Below, piece after piece: positions 54,258 to 62,949 of a DNA stretch of 64,000 nucleotides. Positions within the stretch are counted from its first letter, which is position 1. Every line of letters starts with the position of its first letter. This DNA comes from Desulfoscipio sp. XC116. GTDB taxonomy: Bacteria; Bacillota; Desulfotomaculia; Desulfotomaculales; Desulfallaceae. Location: contig NZ_CP156660.1 in assembly GCF_039851975.1 (NCBI RefSeq), positions 2,299,035 through 2,363,034 on the forward strand, written 5' to 3'. The notes beneath the pieces were generated by a model. That model did not search any database and had not been told where the DNA came from. It saw only the letters and a list, made by a program, of their open reading frames with translations. Both the position numbers and the translations under genes were made by a program.

Positions 54258-55487
54258 ATGGCCGAAAAGCGCCGCTATCTACCATTAGCCAGCACGCAAC
54301 ATTTGGAAAAAATGATGACTAAATACTACGCATTGTCGCGATATCATAGGCTTTGGGGCAAGCCCTTAAAACGGCCGCTGGCCTGGATCACCAGCGGCGC
54401 CCCGGTGGAGCTGTTAAGGGCTTTTAATATACATCCCGTTTATCCGGAAAATTACGGAGCTATTTGCGGGACCAGACGGGTATCCGCCAATCTCTGCCAG
54501 GTGGCTGAGGCAACGGGATATTCCCAGGATCTTTGCTCTTACGCCCGGTCTCATATCGGCTCTATTATACGTCCCGACCTAGCCCCTATGGGCGGGCTGC
54601 CCAAACCCCCGGACATGCTGGTATGCTGCACCAACATCTGCGGCACCGTGCTTAAATGGTACGAAGCACTGGCCCGCATATTTAAGGTGCCGCTGCTGGT
54701 GCTGGATACTCCCTTTTTACCCGGTGACTTGACCGTCCACGCCAGAGAATATGTATATGCACAGCTTAAGGAAATGGTTAAAAACCTGGAGCATCTGACC
54801 AATCGCCGCTTCAACCGGGAAGAATTGAGCCGGCAGCTCGCCCGGAGCAATGAAACCATCCAACTTTGGAAAGAAATTCGGCAGTTTTGCCGTAATACAC
54901 CATCACCGCTTAACGCTCCGGATCTGTTCATTCATATGGCTCCCATAGTGACCCTGCGGGGGACCCAACAGGCGGTCGACTATTACCGTAAGCTCAGGGA
55001 TGAAGTTAAACAAAGGGTACAGCAAAGCCAGGGAGCGGTTGACGGAGAGAAAATTCGCCTGGTTTGGGACAATATAGCCATCTGGTATCAAATATTCGGC
55101 TTTTTTAAAATGTTCTCCGAACAAGGAGCCTGCTTTGTCACCGATACATACAGCGGTGGTTGGGTTATGGAGCTTTCGCCGGGCGACCCGCTGGAAAGCA
55201 TGGCCGCCACTTACACCGAAATATTTTTAAACCGTTCCCCGGAATTTAGGGCTCGTCAAATAATTGAATTAATTCAGGAGTACGAAGCAGACGGTTTTGT
55301 TATGCACTCTAATCGATCCTGCAAGCCTTACTCATTGGTGCAGGAGATAATTCGCCGTCAGGTAATGCGGGAAACCGGCGTTCCGGGCTTAATGATAGAA
55401 GCGGATATGGCAGATCAAAGAGCATATGCGGAAGAACCTATCCGCAACCGGGTACAGGCTTTTTTGGAAACAGTAGGCGGCATTTAA
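54258..55487 (+). CDS. 2-hydroxyacyl-CoA dehydratase/benzoyl-CoA reductase family subunit (HgdA/BcrB-like)
   Basis: 409 residues, starting 35 bases after the first subunit, AGGAG before ATG. Family lines: LAWITSGAPVELLRAFNIHP, VSANLCQVAEATGYSQDLCS, DMLVCCTNICGTVLKWYEAL, LVWDNIAIWYQIFGFFKMFS, DGFVMHSNRSCKPYSLVQEI and VPGLMIEADMADQRAYAEE. It would form the heterodimer that holds the [4Fe-4S] clusters. Only one activase is present, so the set is closer to the dehydratase plan (HgdABC) than to four-subunit class I benzoyl-CoA reductase. Confidence 0.85.
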   Translation: MAEKRRYLPLASTQHLEKMMTKYYALSRYHRLWGKPLKRPLAWITSGAPVELLRAFNIHPVYPENYGAICGTRRVSANLCQVAEATGYSQDLCSYARSHIGSIIRPDLAPMGGLPKPPDMLVCCTNICGTVLKWYEALARIFKVPLLVLDTPFLPGDLTVHAREYVYAQLKEMVKNLEHLTNRRFNREELSRQLARSNETIQLWKEIRQFCRNTPSPLNAPDLFIHMAPIVTLRGTQQAVDYYRKLRDEVKQRVQQSQGAVDGEKIRLVWDNIAIWYQIFGFFKMFSEQGACFVTDTYSGGWVMELSPGDPLESMAATYTEIFLNRSPEFRARQIIELIQEYEADGFVMHSNRSCKPYSLVQEIIRRQVMRETGVPGLMIEADMADQRAYAEEPIRNRVQAFLETVGGI

Positions 55488-55580
55488 ACACCCGGCTGGC
55501 TTTGCCGTGTCGCTCCGCTCCCCGCAATTATCACGCGTCGCACGCACCACGATAAACGAATATATGTCATTGCCGGCTAA

Positions 55581-55685
55581 TGTCATTGCGAGCGCAGCGA
55601 AGCAATCCCAGACTCCGCAGCGGGTCCCCCAAAGAAATGCGGGCTGCAAAACGGGTTGCTTTGTTGCTTTGCAGCCCGCAATGAC
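55581..55685. repeat. Palindromic GTCATTGC element
   Basis: Outer arms GTCATTGC (55582-55589) and GCAATGAC (55678-55685) enclose GAGCGCAGCGAAGCAATCCC and a perfect inner pair GCGGGCTGCAAA (55639-55650)/TTTGCAGCCCGC (55668-55679). This GTCATTGCGAGCGNAGCGAAGC type of unit is a known dispersed repeat of several anaerobes. The rest of 55488-55924 shows no gene. Confidence 0.7.
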
Positions 55686-55924
55686 GGACTTTAAGCGTCA
55701 CAGGTTTTATTCATAGCAATGACAGACTTTAAGCACCGTAGCTTGCAATCATAGCAACGACAAGCCGATCTATTTTCATCTTCCGCTGATGCAGCAACAG
55801 AGCGGCATGAATGCCTATTTCCAATATCGCAACCAATCAATACCAAGCTCGTTATCATCTACCAGACTTATTATCATTTACAAAGCCCATTATTATTTAT
55901 ATTGCTAGAATTAGGAGGAATAAA

Positions 55925-56707
55925 ATGAATCGTTACTACTTGGGAGTAGACATAGGTTCACTTACGACAAAGGTGGTGCTGGTTAGCACCGAAGGGAAAC
56001 CGGTGGCCGGAGCCACAGGGCGCTCGGGCTACAGCGGCCGCAACGTGGCCGAACGGCTGACAACTGAATTACTGCATAAGAATAATCTGGATAAAAGGGA
56101 TATAGCTGCAACAGTGGCCACCGGCTATGGCCGTATCACCTTCCCCGCCGACCGTGAAGTATCCGAGATCACCTGCCAGGCCCGGGGCATTGCCCACCTG
56201 TTCGGTGACGCCAGAACGGTTATTGATATCGGCGGACAGGACAGTAAAGTAATCAAAATGTTACCCGGTGGAAAAGTAGTTGATTTTGCCATGAACGACA
56301 AGTGTGCCGCGGGTACGGGGCGTTTTCTGGAGGTCATGGCCGGAGCATTGGAACTGCGGGTTGAGGACTTAGGCAAGTTGGCCGCGGAAGCACAGGAGCA
56401 GTGTATTATTTCATCATTTTGCACGGTTTTTGCGGAATCCGAAGTTATCTCCCATGTGTCCGCCGGTGCAAAAAAAGCGGACATAGTAGCCGGAGTTTGT
56501 GATTCAGTAGCCGCACGGGTAGCCGCTATGACATCACGCACCGGTTTGGAGCTTAAGATAGTTTTTACCGGCGGTGTAGCCCGCAACTCCGGTGTCACAC
56601 ACGCACTGGCCAAACAGCTGGGCCAACAGCTTTTTGTGCCCGACGAGCCTGAGATTACGGCGGCTTTGGGAGCAGCTCTAATAGCGAAAAGCATGGAAGC
56701 CCGTTAG
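55925..56707 (+). CDS. ATP-dependent activase of 2-hydroxyacyl-CoA dehydratase family (HgdC/BadG-like)
   Basis: ATG at 55925 has GGAGGA upstream; an earlier in-frame ATG would add 38 residues unlike the family. 260 residues with the BcrAD/BadFG ASKHA fold: YLGVDIGSLTTKVVLV, VATGYGRITF, TVIDIGGQDSKVIKM, NDKCAAGTGRFLEVMA, SSFCTVFAESEVISHVSAG and VFTGGVARNSGVTHAL. The two cysteines (NDKCAAGTG and SFCTVFAE) bind the single [4Fe-4S] cluster shared by a dimer. It feeds electrons to the two subunits encoded upstream, after a 437-base gap with a repeat. Confidence 0.93.
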   Translation: MNRYYLGVDIGSLTTKVVLVSTEGKPVAGATGRSGYSGRNVAERLTTELLHKNNLDKRDIAATVATGYGRITFPADREVSEITCQARGIAHLFGDARTVIDIGGQDSKVIKMLPGGKVVDFAMNDKCAAGTGRFLEVMAGALELRVEDLGKLAAEAQEQCIISSFCTVFAESEVISHVSAGAKKADIVAGVCDSVAARVAAMTSRTGLELKIVFTGGVARNSGVTHALAKQLGQQLFVPDEPEITAALGAALIAKSMEAR

Positions 56708-56740
56708 TGAACTCGTTCAGCTAAAGCTGAACGAGTTCAC
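56707..56740 (+). terminator. Strong hairpin at the activase stop (REP-like unit)
   Basis: GTGAACTCGTTCAGCT and AGCTGAACGAGTTCAC form a perfect 16-bp stem with a 2-base loop, overlapping the stop codon and followed by TTTCACTTT. Same family as 5852-5918 and 48911-48990. Confidence 0.75.
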
Positions 56741-56824
56741 TTTCACTTTAAAGATCAATTTAATTTTGTTATCAAACATCCTTAAATTCGTTTTAACTAC
56801 ATCCAACAGCACTTCATATTTCCT

Positions 56825-57181
56825 CTAAAACGCGTTTTCTATATGGGTTACAGTTGTTTTTTCCCCGGCACAATATACCGCTACCACATCAAAACGAACA
56901 TCCAGGTTTTTATAGGACTTTATTGCCATGTAAGCCTGAGCCAACCGCTGCAGTTTTTTAATTTTAGCAGCTGTAATGCTTTCCTCAGGCAATCCGCATG
57001 ACGCGCTGCTTCTGGCGCGCACCTCCACAAAAACCAGATATTTTCCCTGCCGGGCAATAATGTCGATCTCACCCAAGCGGCACCTGAAATTACGTTCTAT
57101 AACTTGCAGGCCTTTTTTTTGCAAATAAGCAGCGGCAATGTTTTCGCCGGCAATGCCCAGCCGGCGTCTTAACATAGTCAC
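56825..57181 (-). CDS. yraN: YraN (UPF0102) family protein
   Basis: 118 residues, GTG start. Endonuclease-like fold with the family lines GENIAAAYLQKKGLQVIERN, CRLGEIDIIARQGKYLVFVE, VRARSSASCG and KIKKLQRLAQAYM; the GEIDII...FVEV-R-R pattern is that of the restriction-endonuclease-like superfamily. Cellular role unproven. It lies 9 bases behind the C_GCAxxG gene in the same direction. Confidence 0.93.
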   Translation of the reverse strand: MTMLRRRLGIAGENIAAAYLQKKGLQVIERNFRCRLGEIDIIARQGKYLVFVEVRARSSASCGLPEESITAAKIKKLQRLAQAYMAIKSYKNLDVRFDVVAVYCAGEKTTVTHIENAF

Positions 57182-57190
57182 GGATAATAC

Positions 57191-57643
57191 CTACTTCCCC
57201 TGCGGCAGCAAATCCTTGTCCATTAAGTATTCAGTCAGCAATTTGGCGGTGTTGCCGGTAATTTTCAAGCAGTTAACCAGGTGCTCGCGGCTGTCAATTT
57301 CATGGGGATTCAGCACCCGACAGCAGGTAGCTCCATACTTTTGTTCGAAACGGTCATGCAATTCCCTGGAAAGCCGGTAGCAGACGTCCCGATCCTGCAT
57401 GTCCGTACCGGTACGCCCCTTAAGCAAGCTTAGCATGGCCGCCGATGCGGTGAGCGCCCCGCACATACAACCGGCATGTCCCAGACCGCCTCCGTAGACA
57501 GTAAACATTTTAACCAAACCTGGATCGACATCCGGGGCCACCAATTCCCGGAAAGCAAGAAAAATAGACTCCGCACAGTTATGCCCATTGCGGAAATTTT
57601 CACCGGCCTTGTTTCTCATCTGAATCGCCAACTCTTTATCCAT
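57191..57643 (-). CDS. C_GCAxxG_C_C family protein
   Basis: 150 residues, AAGGAG before the ATG. The defining cysteines are present: NGHNCAESIFLAF, GGGLGHAGCMCGALTASAAM, a middle DVCY and GATCCRVLNP, then NCLKITGNTAKLL. A redox or metal role is assumed for the family, which occurs widely in anaerobes, often with C-terminal thiol signals; here the protein is a stand-alone cytoplasmic version. Confidence 0.87.
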   Translation of the reverse strand: MDKELAIQMRNKAGENFRNGHNCAESIFLAFRELVAPDVDPGLVKMFTVYGGGLGHAGCMCGALTASAAMLSLLKGRTGTDMQDRDVCYRLSRELHDRFEQKYGATCCRVLNPHEIDSREHLVNCLKITGNTAKLLTEYLMDKDLLPQGK

Positions 57644-57772
57644 GTTTCAACAACTCCTTATAAGATTTATAAAACCAATCTCTGGTACCTGAATACCGGT
57701 ATCGCATTAAATATTGGACATGGATAATCCTATTATTTAATTCTATACTGATTTGGCCGCACCTCCATAAGC

Positions 57773-58969
57773 TTATCTCTTAACCCTAAGCTTTTTAACA
57801 GCCGCATTCAAACCGTCCAGAGTCAGCTCAAACATAGGAAAGACTTCCCTAACCAAACCAATGGTCGGGCTTCCCTCCACCATGCCCCAGTAATGCTTGG
57901 CTATGGGATTCAGCCACACACTGTGTTCAAAATGGCCGGCCAATCTTTGCAGCCATTTCAGGCCCGGTTCCTCGTTGTCCGCTCCCCATTCCAGCGCACC
58001 GTAGGGCATCAATAACTCTCCGGCACCCATGCTGGCGTCACCCACCACGATAAGCCGGTAATCCGAACCGTACCGGCGCAAGAAGTCATATGTGGCTGTG
58101 GAATTGCGTCTGAGACAAATAGGATCATTAAAAACAAATTCATAAACACAGTTGTGGAAGTAGTAAAACTTCAGATCACGAAAATGTGTCGACTTGTTGG
58201 CCGCGTTAAATAGCCGGCTACAAAGCCTTTGGTAAGCGTTCATGGAACCGCCGGAATCCATAAGAATAATCAGTTTAATTTTGTTCCTGCGTCCCCTGGT
58301 CCACACCAATTCCAACCGCCCGGCATTACGCCCGGTGGCATCCACGGTGGCATCCAGGTCAAGCACATCCCGTTCGCCTTCCACCGCCGTGCTCAGCAAG
58401 CGTAATTTGCGCAGAGCCAGCTCAAACTGCCTGGTATTAAGTGTTTCATCGGAACGAAAGTCTATATAAGCACGCTCGGCAGCCACCTTAACCGCCGAAC
58501 GGTTAACCGATTGTCCCCCGATGCGTACACCGGCCGGATGGTATCCGGAATGTCCGAAAGGCGACGTACCTCCCGTGCCTATCCAATAAGAGCCCCCGTG
58601 ATGCTGCTCCGCTTGTTCCTTCAAGCGTTCGGCCAACTTTCTTTTTAATTCATCCAAACTCCATTGCAGATCAGGTCTTTTGCCGTCCCGGTCCATTTTA
58701 AGGGGCGGCAGCGCGTTTTCCAGCCATTTAAGCACTTCCGCGGTTACTTCGGGCGGCGTTTCAATATCCTTAAAACATTGTAAAAATGCCCGGTCAAAAG
58801 CATCGTATTGGGTTTCACTTTTTATCAACACCGAACGGGCTAAATAATAAAAATTAATCAAGCTGCTATTGGCTAATCCATGGCGCAGCGCCTCCATCAA
58901 GGTTAACCATTCTGTAAGAGTTACGTTCACACCCTCCCGGCGCAAGCCGTAAAACAGGCTGGTAAACAT
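57773..58969 (-). CDS. VWA domain protein, CoxE-like
   Basis: 398 residues. The C-terminal half is a von Willebrand A domain of CoxE type: LIILMDSGGSMNAYQRLCSR (a MIDAS with DSGGS), then LKFYYFHNCVYEFVF and RLIVVGDASMGAGELLM. The N-terminal half (TSLFYGLRREGVNVTLTEWL, ALRHGLANSSLINFYYLARS) is the usual CoxE front. It pairs with the AAA+ ATPase whose gene ends 4 bases upstream; MoxR/VWA pairs act as metal-insertion or remodelling chaperones. Their client is not visible here: no molybdenum hydroxylase is near. Confidence 0.9.
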   Translation of the reverse strand: MFTSLFYGLRREGVNVTLTEWLTLMEALRHGLANSSLINFYYLARSVLIKSETQYDAFDRAFLQCFKDIETPPEVTAEVLKWLENALPPLKMDRDGKRPDLQWSLDELKRKLAERLKEQAEQHHGGSYWIGTGGTSPFGHSGYHPAGVRIGGQSVNRSAVKVAAERAYIDFRSDETLNTRQFELALRKLRLLSTAVEGERDVLDLDATVDATGRNAGRLELVWTRGRRNKIKLIILMDSGGSMNAYQRLCSRLFNAANKSTHFRDLKFYYFHNCVYEFVFNDPICLRRNSTATYDFLRRYGSDYRLIVVGDASMGAGELLMPYGALEWGADNEEPGLKWLQRLAGHFEHSVWLNPIAKHYWGMVEGSPTIGLVREVFPMFELTLDGLNAAVKKLRVKR

Positions 58970-58973
58970 TATA

Positions 58974-59852
58974 TCAACTCCGCCAGTGGCCGGTTACGTT
59001 TTTCTTTCCTGTCGCCCGAGCTTCTCCGGCGCCGCCACCGTACTTGCGCTGCCATAAGGCCATATCGTTATCCTTTTTGAGCAAAACCCCCGGCAAGGGT
59101 ATCTCTTTTTCAATAATACGCGGGTCGACACCACCAACCACCAACGCCTGAACCCAATCCAACAACTCGCTGGTACTGGGTTTTTTCTGCAGTCCGGGCA
59201 GGCCGCGGATGCTGTAAAAAGCATTTACGGCGGCACGCACCAACTCTTTATCCAGGTTTGGATAGTGTACATTAACAATCTGTCCCATCATTTCTTCATC
59301 TGGAAAGGCAATGTAATGGAATATACACCTGCGCAAAAAAGCATCCGGCAGTTCCTTTTCGGCGTTGCTGGTAATGACTACTATGGGACGATGTTCGGCT
59401 GCTACCGTTTCGCCGGTCTCGGGTATATAAAAACTCATTTGATCCAATTCCCATAATAAATCATTTGGAAATTCTATGTCCGCCTTATCAATTTCATCAA
59501 TCAACAATACAACCCGCTCTTCCGAAATAAACGATTCGCCCAGTTTGCCCAGTTTAATGTACTGTTTAATATTGCGCACATCACCTTCGCCGAATTGGCT
59601 GTCATACAAACGCTGCACGGTATCGTAAACATACAAGCCGTCCTGTGCTTTGGTAGTGGATTTGATGTTCCAGATCAGCAGCTGCATTTTTAGATTTTCA
59701 GCAACGCTTAAAGCCAGCATTGTTTTACCGGTTCCCGGCTCGCCCTTGATTAAAAGCGGGCGGTTAAGCGCTGCCGCCACATTAACAGCACTGATTAATT
59801 CTTGTGAAGCAATATATTTTTCCGAACCATGATATGCCGTATTTTTATTCAT
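58974..59852 (-). CDS. MoxR-family AAA+ ATPase
   Basis: ATG at 59852 (or the adjacent ATG at 59855) is used because GGAGGG lies directly upstream; longer frames have no site. About 292 residues: Walker A LIKGEPGTGKTMLALSVAEN, Walker B VVLLIDEIDKADIEFPNDLL, sensor PIVVITSNAEKELPDAFLRR and a C-terminal lid LLDWVQALVVGG. It is translationally coupled to the VWA protein. A chaperone-like role, with VWA as substrate adaptor, is known for such pairs. Confidence 0.92.
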   Translation of the reverse strand: MNKNTAYHGSEKYIASQELISAVNVAAALNRPLLIKGEPGTGKTMLALSVAENLKMQLLIWNIKSTTKAQDGLYVYDTVQRLYDSQFGEGDVRNIKQYIKLGKLGESFISEERVVLLIDEIDKADIEFPNDLLWELDQMSFYIPETGETVAAEHRPIVVITSNAEKELPDAFLRRCIFHYIAFPDEEMMGQIVNVHYPNLDKELVRAAVNAFYSIRGLPGLQKKPSTSELLDWVQALVVGGVDPRIIEKEIPLPGVLLKKDNDMALWQRKYGGGAGEARATGKKNVTGHWRS

Positions 59853-59923
59853 CATACCCTCCGAAAATGCAATGGTTGAATATAACATCATTATATCATG
59901 AATTATGGGCCCGCTGCACAATT

Positions 59924-59962
59924 AAAAAAAGCCCCCCACCTATAGGTGAGAGGCCTTTTAAA
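59924..59962. terminator. Intrinsic terminator of the nuo operon
   Basis: On the minus strand GGCCTCTCACCTATAGGTGG and GGGGC followed by TTTTTTTAAT, 12 bases behind the nuoN stop. The arms GCCCCCCACCT/AGGTGAGAGGC pair with a few G-T or mismatched positions. Confidence 0.8.
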
Positions 59963-59973
59963 TATCGCTTGGC

Positions 59974-61428
59974 TTAGTGTAAAAAGAATGTATGGGCGGC
60001 GTTGTTAACCACTTCGGAAAGTGGTCCCGGGTAAACACCGATGACCAGCGTGGCAATCATGGTAACAATCAGCGTTACCGCCACGGGACTTGATACCTTA
60101 ATCGGTGTAGCGTCAATGGGCTCATCACGGTACATGACCAGTGCGACCCGCAGGTAATAATACACCGATACCATGCTCATAATCAAACCAATAAACACCA
60201 GCCACAGGTAGCCGTCCACAATGGTTTTAAACAAATAGAATTTGCCCACAAAGCCGGCCAGCGGAGGAATACCCGCCATACTTAACAATGCAATCAGCAT
60301 CACCGCCGCCAGCAGCGGTGAACGCTGAGACAAACCGGCATAGTCTTTTAATTCATCACTGCCGGTATTGTTGTAAAAATAAGCTACTACGATAAAAGCG
60401 CCCATCGTGGCAAACACATACAAGAAGGCGTAGAACATAACACCCTTAATACCGGCTTCCGTGGCGGTAACCAACCCCACCAGTATATAGCCCGCCTGAG
60501 CAATGCTGGAATAAGCCAGCATTCTTTTAATATTGGTTTGGGGAATAGCCACCAGATTGCCGACAATAATGGTCACTGCGGCCAAAATAGCCATTACCAT
60601 GGCCCAGTTCTCCCATACACCCGGCAGCCCGGCAATAAACAACCGCAAAATAATGGCCAGCGACGCGGCTTTGGAGCCCACCGCCAGATACGCTGTTACC
60701 GGAGTGGGAGCGCCTTCGTATACGTCAGGCGACCACATATGGAACGGTACGGCGGATATTTTGAATCCCAAACCGGCAATCACCATCACCAGTGCCAGCA
60801 TCAAAGCAGGTGACAAAGGCTGCATGGCGGTGATTTTGCTGACCTCAAGCATAGTAATGCTGCCGGTCAAGCCATAAAGCAGGCTTAAGCCATATAGCAA
60901 TACCGCAGAGCTCATGCCGGCCAGTAGTAAGTACTTAATGCCCGCCTCTACAGATTTGGCGTCCAGCTTGCGAAAACAAACCAAAATTATAAATGAGATG
61001 GTCATCAATTCCAGACCCAGATACAGTGTAATAAAGTCCCCCGCCGAGGCCATGATCATCATACCCAACGTAGCGAATATGGTGATGCTGTAGTATTCGG
61101 CCTGGTCGCCCATTTTATCCACAAAGCGCATGCAGCCCAGTATTACCAGTGCTGCCGCCGTAAGGAAGGTAATCTTCCAGAACAGCGCGTAATTATCCAA
61201 CAAGTACATACCATTTAACAGTTCCCGGCTTTCGCCCCATAAAGACACGGCTACAGCCATAATGCCCAGTATGCCCAGCAAACTGACCCAACCCAAACCA
61301 TGCTTGGAGCCTTTGGGCACGATAATACCCAGTATAAGCACTCCCAGCCCCAGTATGGCGGTCAGCATTTCCAGCGTCAATGCAGAAGGGTTAAACGGTA
61401 AATTTAAAGCAAACATATCAACTGGCAT
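59974..61428 (-). CDS. nuoN: NADH-quinone oxidoreductase subunit N
   Basis: 484 residues with about 14 membrane helices, one of the three antiporter-like proton channels of Complex I. Lines: FVDKMGDQAEYYSITIFATL, LYLGLELMTISFIILVCFRK (the conserved Glu), GFKISAVPFHMWSPDVYEGA, MLAYSSIAQAGYILVGLVTA and SMAGIPPLAGFVGKFYLFKT. It starts directly behind the nuoM stop (TAA then ATG) and closes the operon before a terminator. Confidence 0.95.
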   Translation of the reverse strand: MPVDMFALNLPFNPSALTLEMLTAILGLGVLILGIIVPKGSKHGLGWVSLLGILGIMAVAVSLWGESRELLNGMYLLDNYALFWKITFLTAAALVILGCMRFVDKMGDQAEYYSITIFATLGMMIMASAGDFITLYLGLELMTISFIILVCFRKLDAKSVEAGIKYLLLAGMSSAVLLYGLSLLYGLTGSITMLEVSKITAMQPLSPALMLALVMVIAGLGFKISAVPFHMWSPDVYEGAPTPVTAYLAVGSKAASLAIILRLFIAGLPGVWENWAMVMAILAAVTIIVGNLVAIPQTNIKRMLAYSSIAQAGYILVGLVTATEAGIKGVMFYAFLYVFATMGAFIVVAYFYNNTGSDELKDYAGLSQRSPLLAAVMLIALLSMAGIPPLAGFVGKFYLFKTIVDGYLWLVFIGLIMSMVSVYYYLRVALVMYRDEPIDATPIKVSSPVAVTLIVTMIATLVIGVYPGPLSEVVNNAAHTFFLH

Positions 61429-62949
61429 TTAAAACTTCCCCCCTAACTGGAGCGCGTCGCTTATCGCAGCATGCAGGGGCACGACGCCGCTGTTAATCAT
61501 GTCCAACAACAGGGAGGGGAGGAAACCTCCGACTACCAGTACGGTACCCAGTACGACCAAAGGCACCATTTCCGGCCCCCTGATATCTTCCAGGTGATCA
61601 TATTCCGCACGCGGCGGGCCAAAAAGAGTGTTGGCACCGGCACGCAGCACATACAAAGCCGTAATAATAATACCCGCAATACCGATAACCGCCAGACCAC
61701 CGTAGGTATTGAAGCTGTCAATAAAGATGATAAACTCGGGGACGAAACTAATCAGCCCGGGCAAGCCAAGAGAAGCAAGTGCCGCTAACATAAATCCCAC
61801 GGCCAGTCGCGGTGTCTGACGAGCCAGGCCACCCATATCCGGAATCCAGCGAGTATGAGTTTTTTCGTAAATAAAGCCGATCATGGAGAAGAACAATGCC
61901 GCCATTACCCCGTGGGCAAACATGTTGGCTACCGCGCCGTTTAAACCAATGACATCCAAACAAGCCACGGCTAAAATCACGTAGCCCATATGACTGACGC
62001 TGGAATAACCAACGACATATTTCAGGTCCTTTTGGGCCAAAGCACCCATGGCCGCATAAGCAACACCAATTACACCCAGCACAGCCATGTAAGGGGCCCA
62101 GAAGGAAGCTCCCATCGGCAGCATATACACGGCTATTTTTACCAGGCCGTAACCGCCGATTTTTTTCAGTACGCCCGCATGAATCATACTCACCGCGGTA
62201 GGAGCTCCGGCATAACCGTCCGGCGACCAGGAGTGGAACGGCCACATGGAAATCAGTGAGCCGAAGCCAAACAGCATCAGCGCAAACAGCCAGATTTGGT
62301 CAAATCGGGATAGCTGCTGAGCCACGATGGCCATACCTGTAAAGCTCATATCCGGTACCCCGGCCAAAGCCGTGGTTTTAACAAATAGAGCAATCACACC
62401 AACCAGCAGGAATCCGCTACCGATAAGCAGGTAGATAGTCAGCTTCATACCGGCATATTCCTTGGTGACCCGCTTGGAGCTGCCCCAAATAACCACCATG
62501 ATGTAAATGGGGATAACCACCACTTCATAGAACAGCAGGAATATAAACAGATCGTGAGCGATAAACGTGCCCATAACACCGGTAATCAACAACAACAGCA
62601 GTATAAAAAACTCTCTGGGCCGGTTATTGATATTCCAGGATGCAAATATCGCTGAGAAACCAATCAAGTTGGTCAGCAACAGCATGGGCAAGCTGATACC
62701 GTCCACGGCCAGGTAAAAGGTAACGCCCAAATCTTTAATCCACGGAATGTCGTGCCCGAAAACAAACTGCAGCCCGCCAATATCCTGATTATAAGTAAAG
62801 TAAGCATACAAGCTCAGGGCCAGAGATACAAATGTACCCATAGCGGATATACATTTAATCAGCAGGTTTTCTTCCTTTGGAATAAACACCAGGATTAAAG
62901 AGGCTGCCAGCGGTGCCAGCAAAGTGGCTAACAGGATCGGAAAATCCAT
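61429..62949 (-). CDS. nuoM: NADH-quinone oxidoreductase subunit M
   Basis: 506 residues, about 14 membrane helices. Lines: YLAVDGISLPMLLLTNLIGF, LFIFLLFYEVVVIPIYIMVV with the key Glu, LISMWPFHSWSPDGYAGAPT, VSMIHAGVLKKIGGYGLVKI, LKYVVGYSSVSHMGYVILAV and GLPGLISFVPEFIIFIDSF. Its ATG overlaps the nuoL stop by one base (TAATG). It forms the second proton channel of Complex I. Confidence 0.96.
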   Translation of the reverse strand: MDFPILLATLLAPLAASLILVFIPKEENLLIKCISAMGTFVSLALSLYAYFTYNQDIGGLQFVFGHDIPWIKDLGVTFYLAVDGISLPMLLLTNLIGFSAIFASWNINNRPREFFILLLLLITGVMGTFIAHDLFIFLLFYEVVVIPIYIMVVIWGSSKRVTKEYAGMKLTIYLLIGSGFLLVGVIALFVKTTALAGVPDMSFTGMAIVAQQLSRFDQIWLFALMLFGFGSLISMWPFHSWSPDGYAGAPTAVSMIHAGVLKKIGGYGLVKIAVYMLPMGASFWAPYMAVLGVIGVAYAAMGALAQKDLKYVVGYSSVSHMGYVILAVACLDVIGLNGAVANMFAHGVMAALFFSMIGFIYEKTHTRWIPDMGGLARQTPRLAVGFMLAALASLGLPGLISFVPEFIIFIDSFNTYGGLAVIGIAGIIITALYVLRAGANTLFGPPRAEYDHLEDIRGPEMVPLVVLGTVLVVGGFLPSLLLDMINSGVVPLHAAISDALQLGGKF

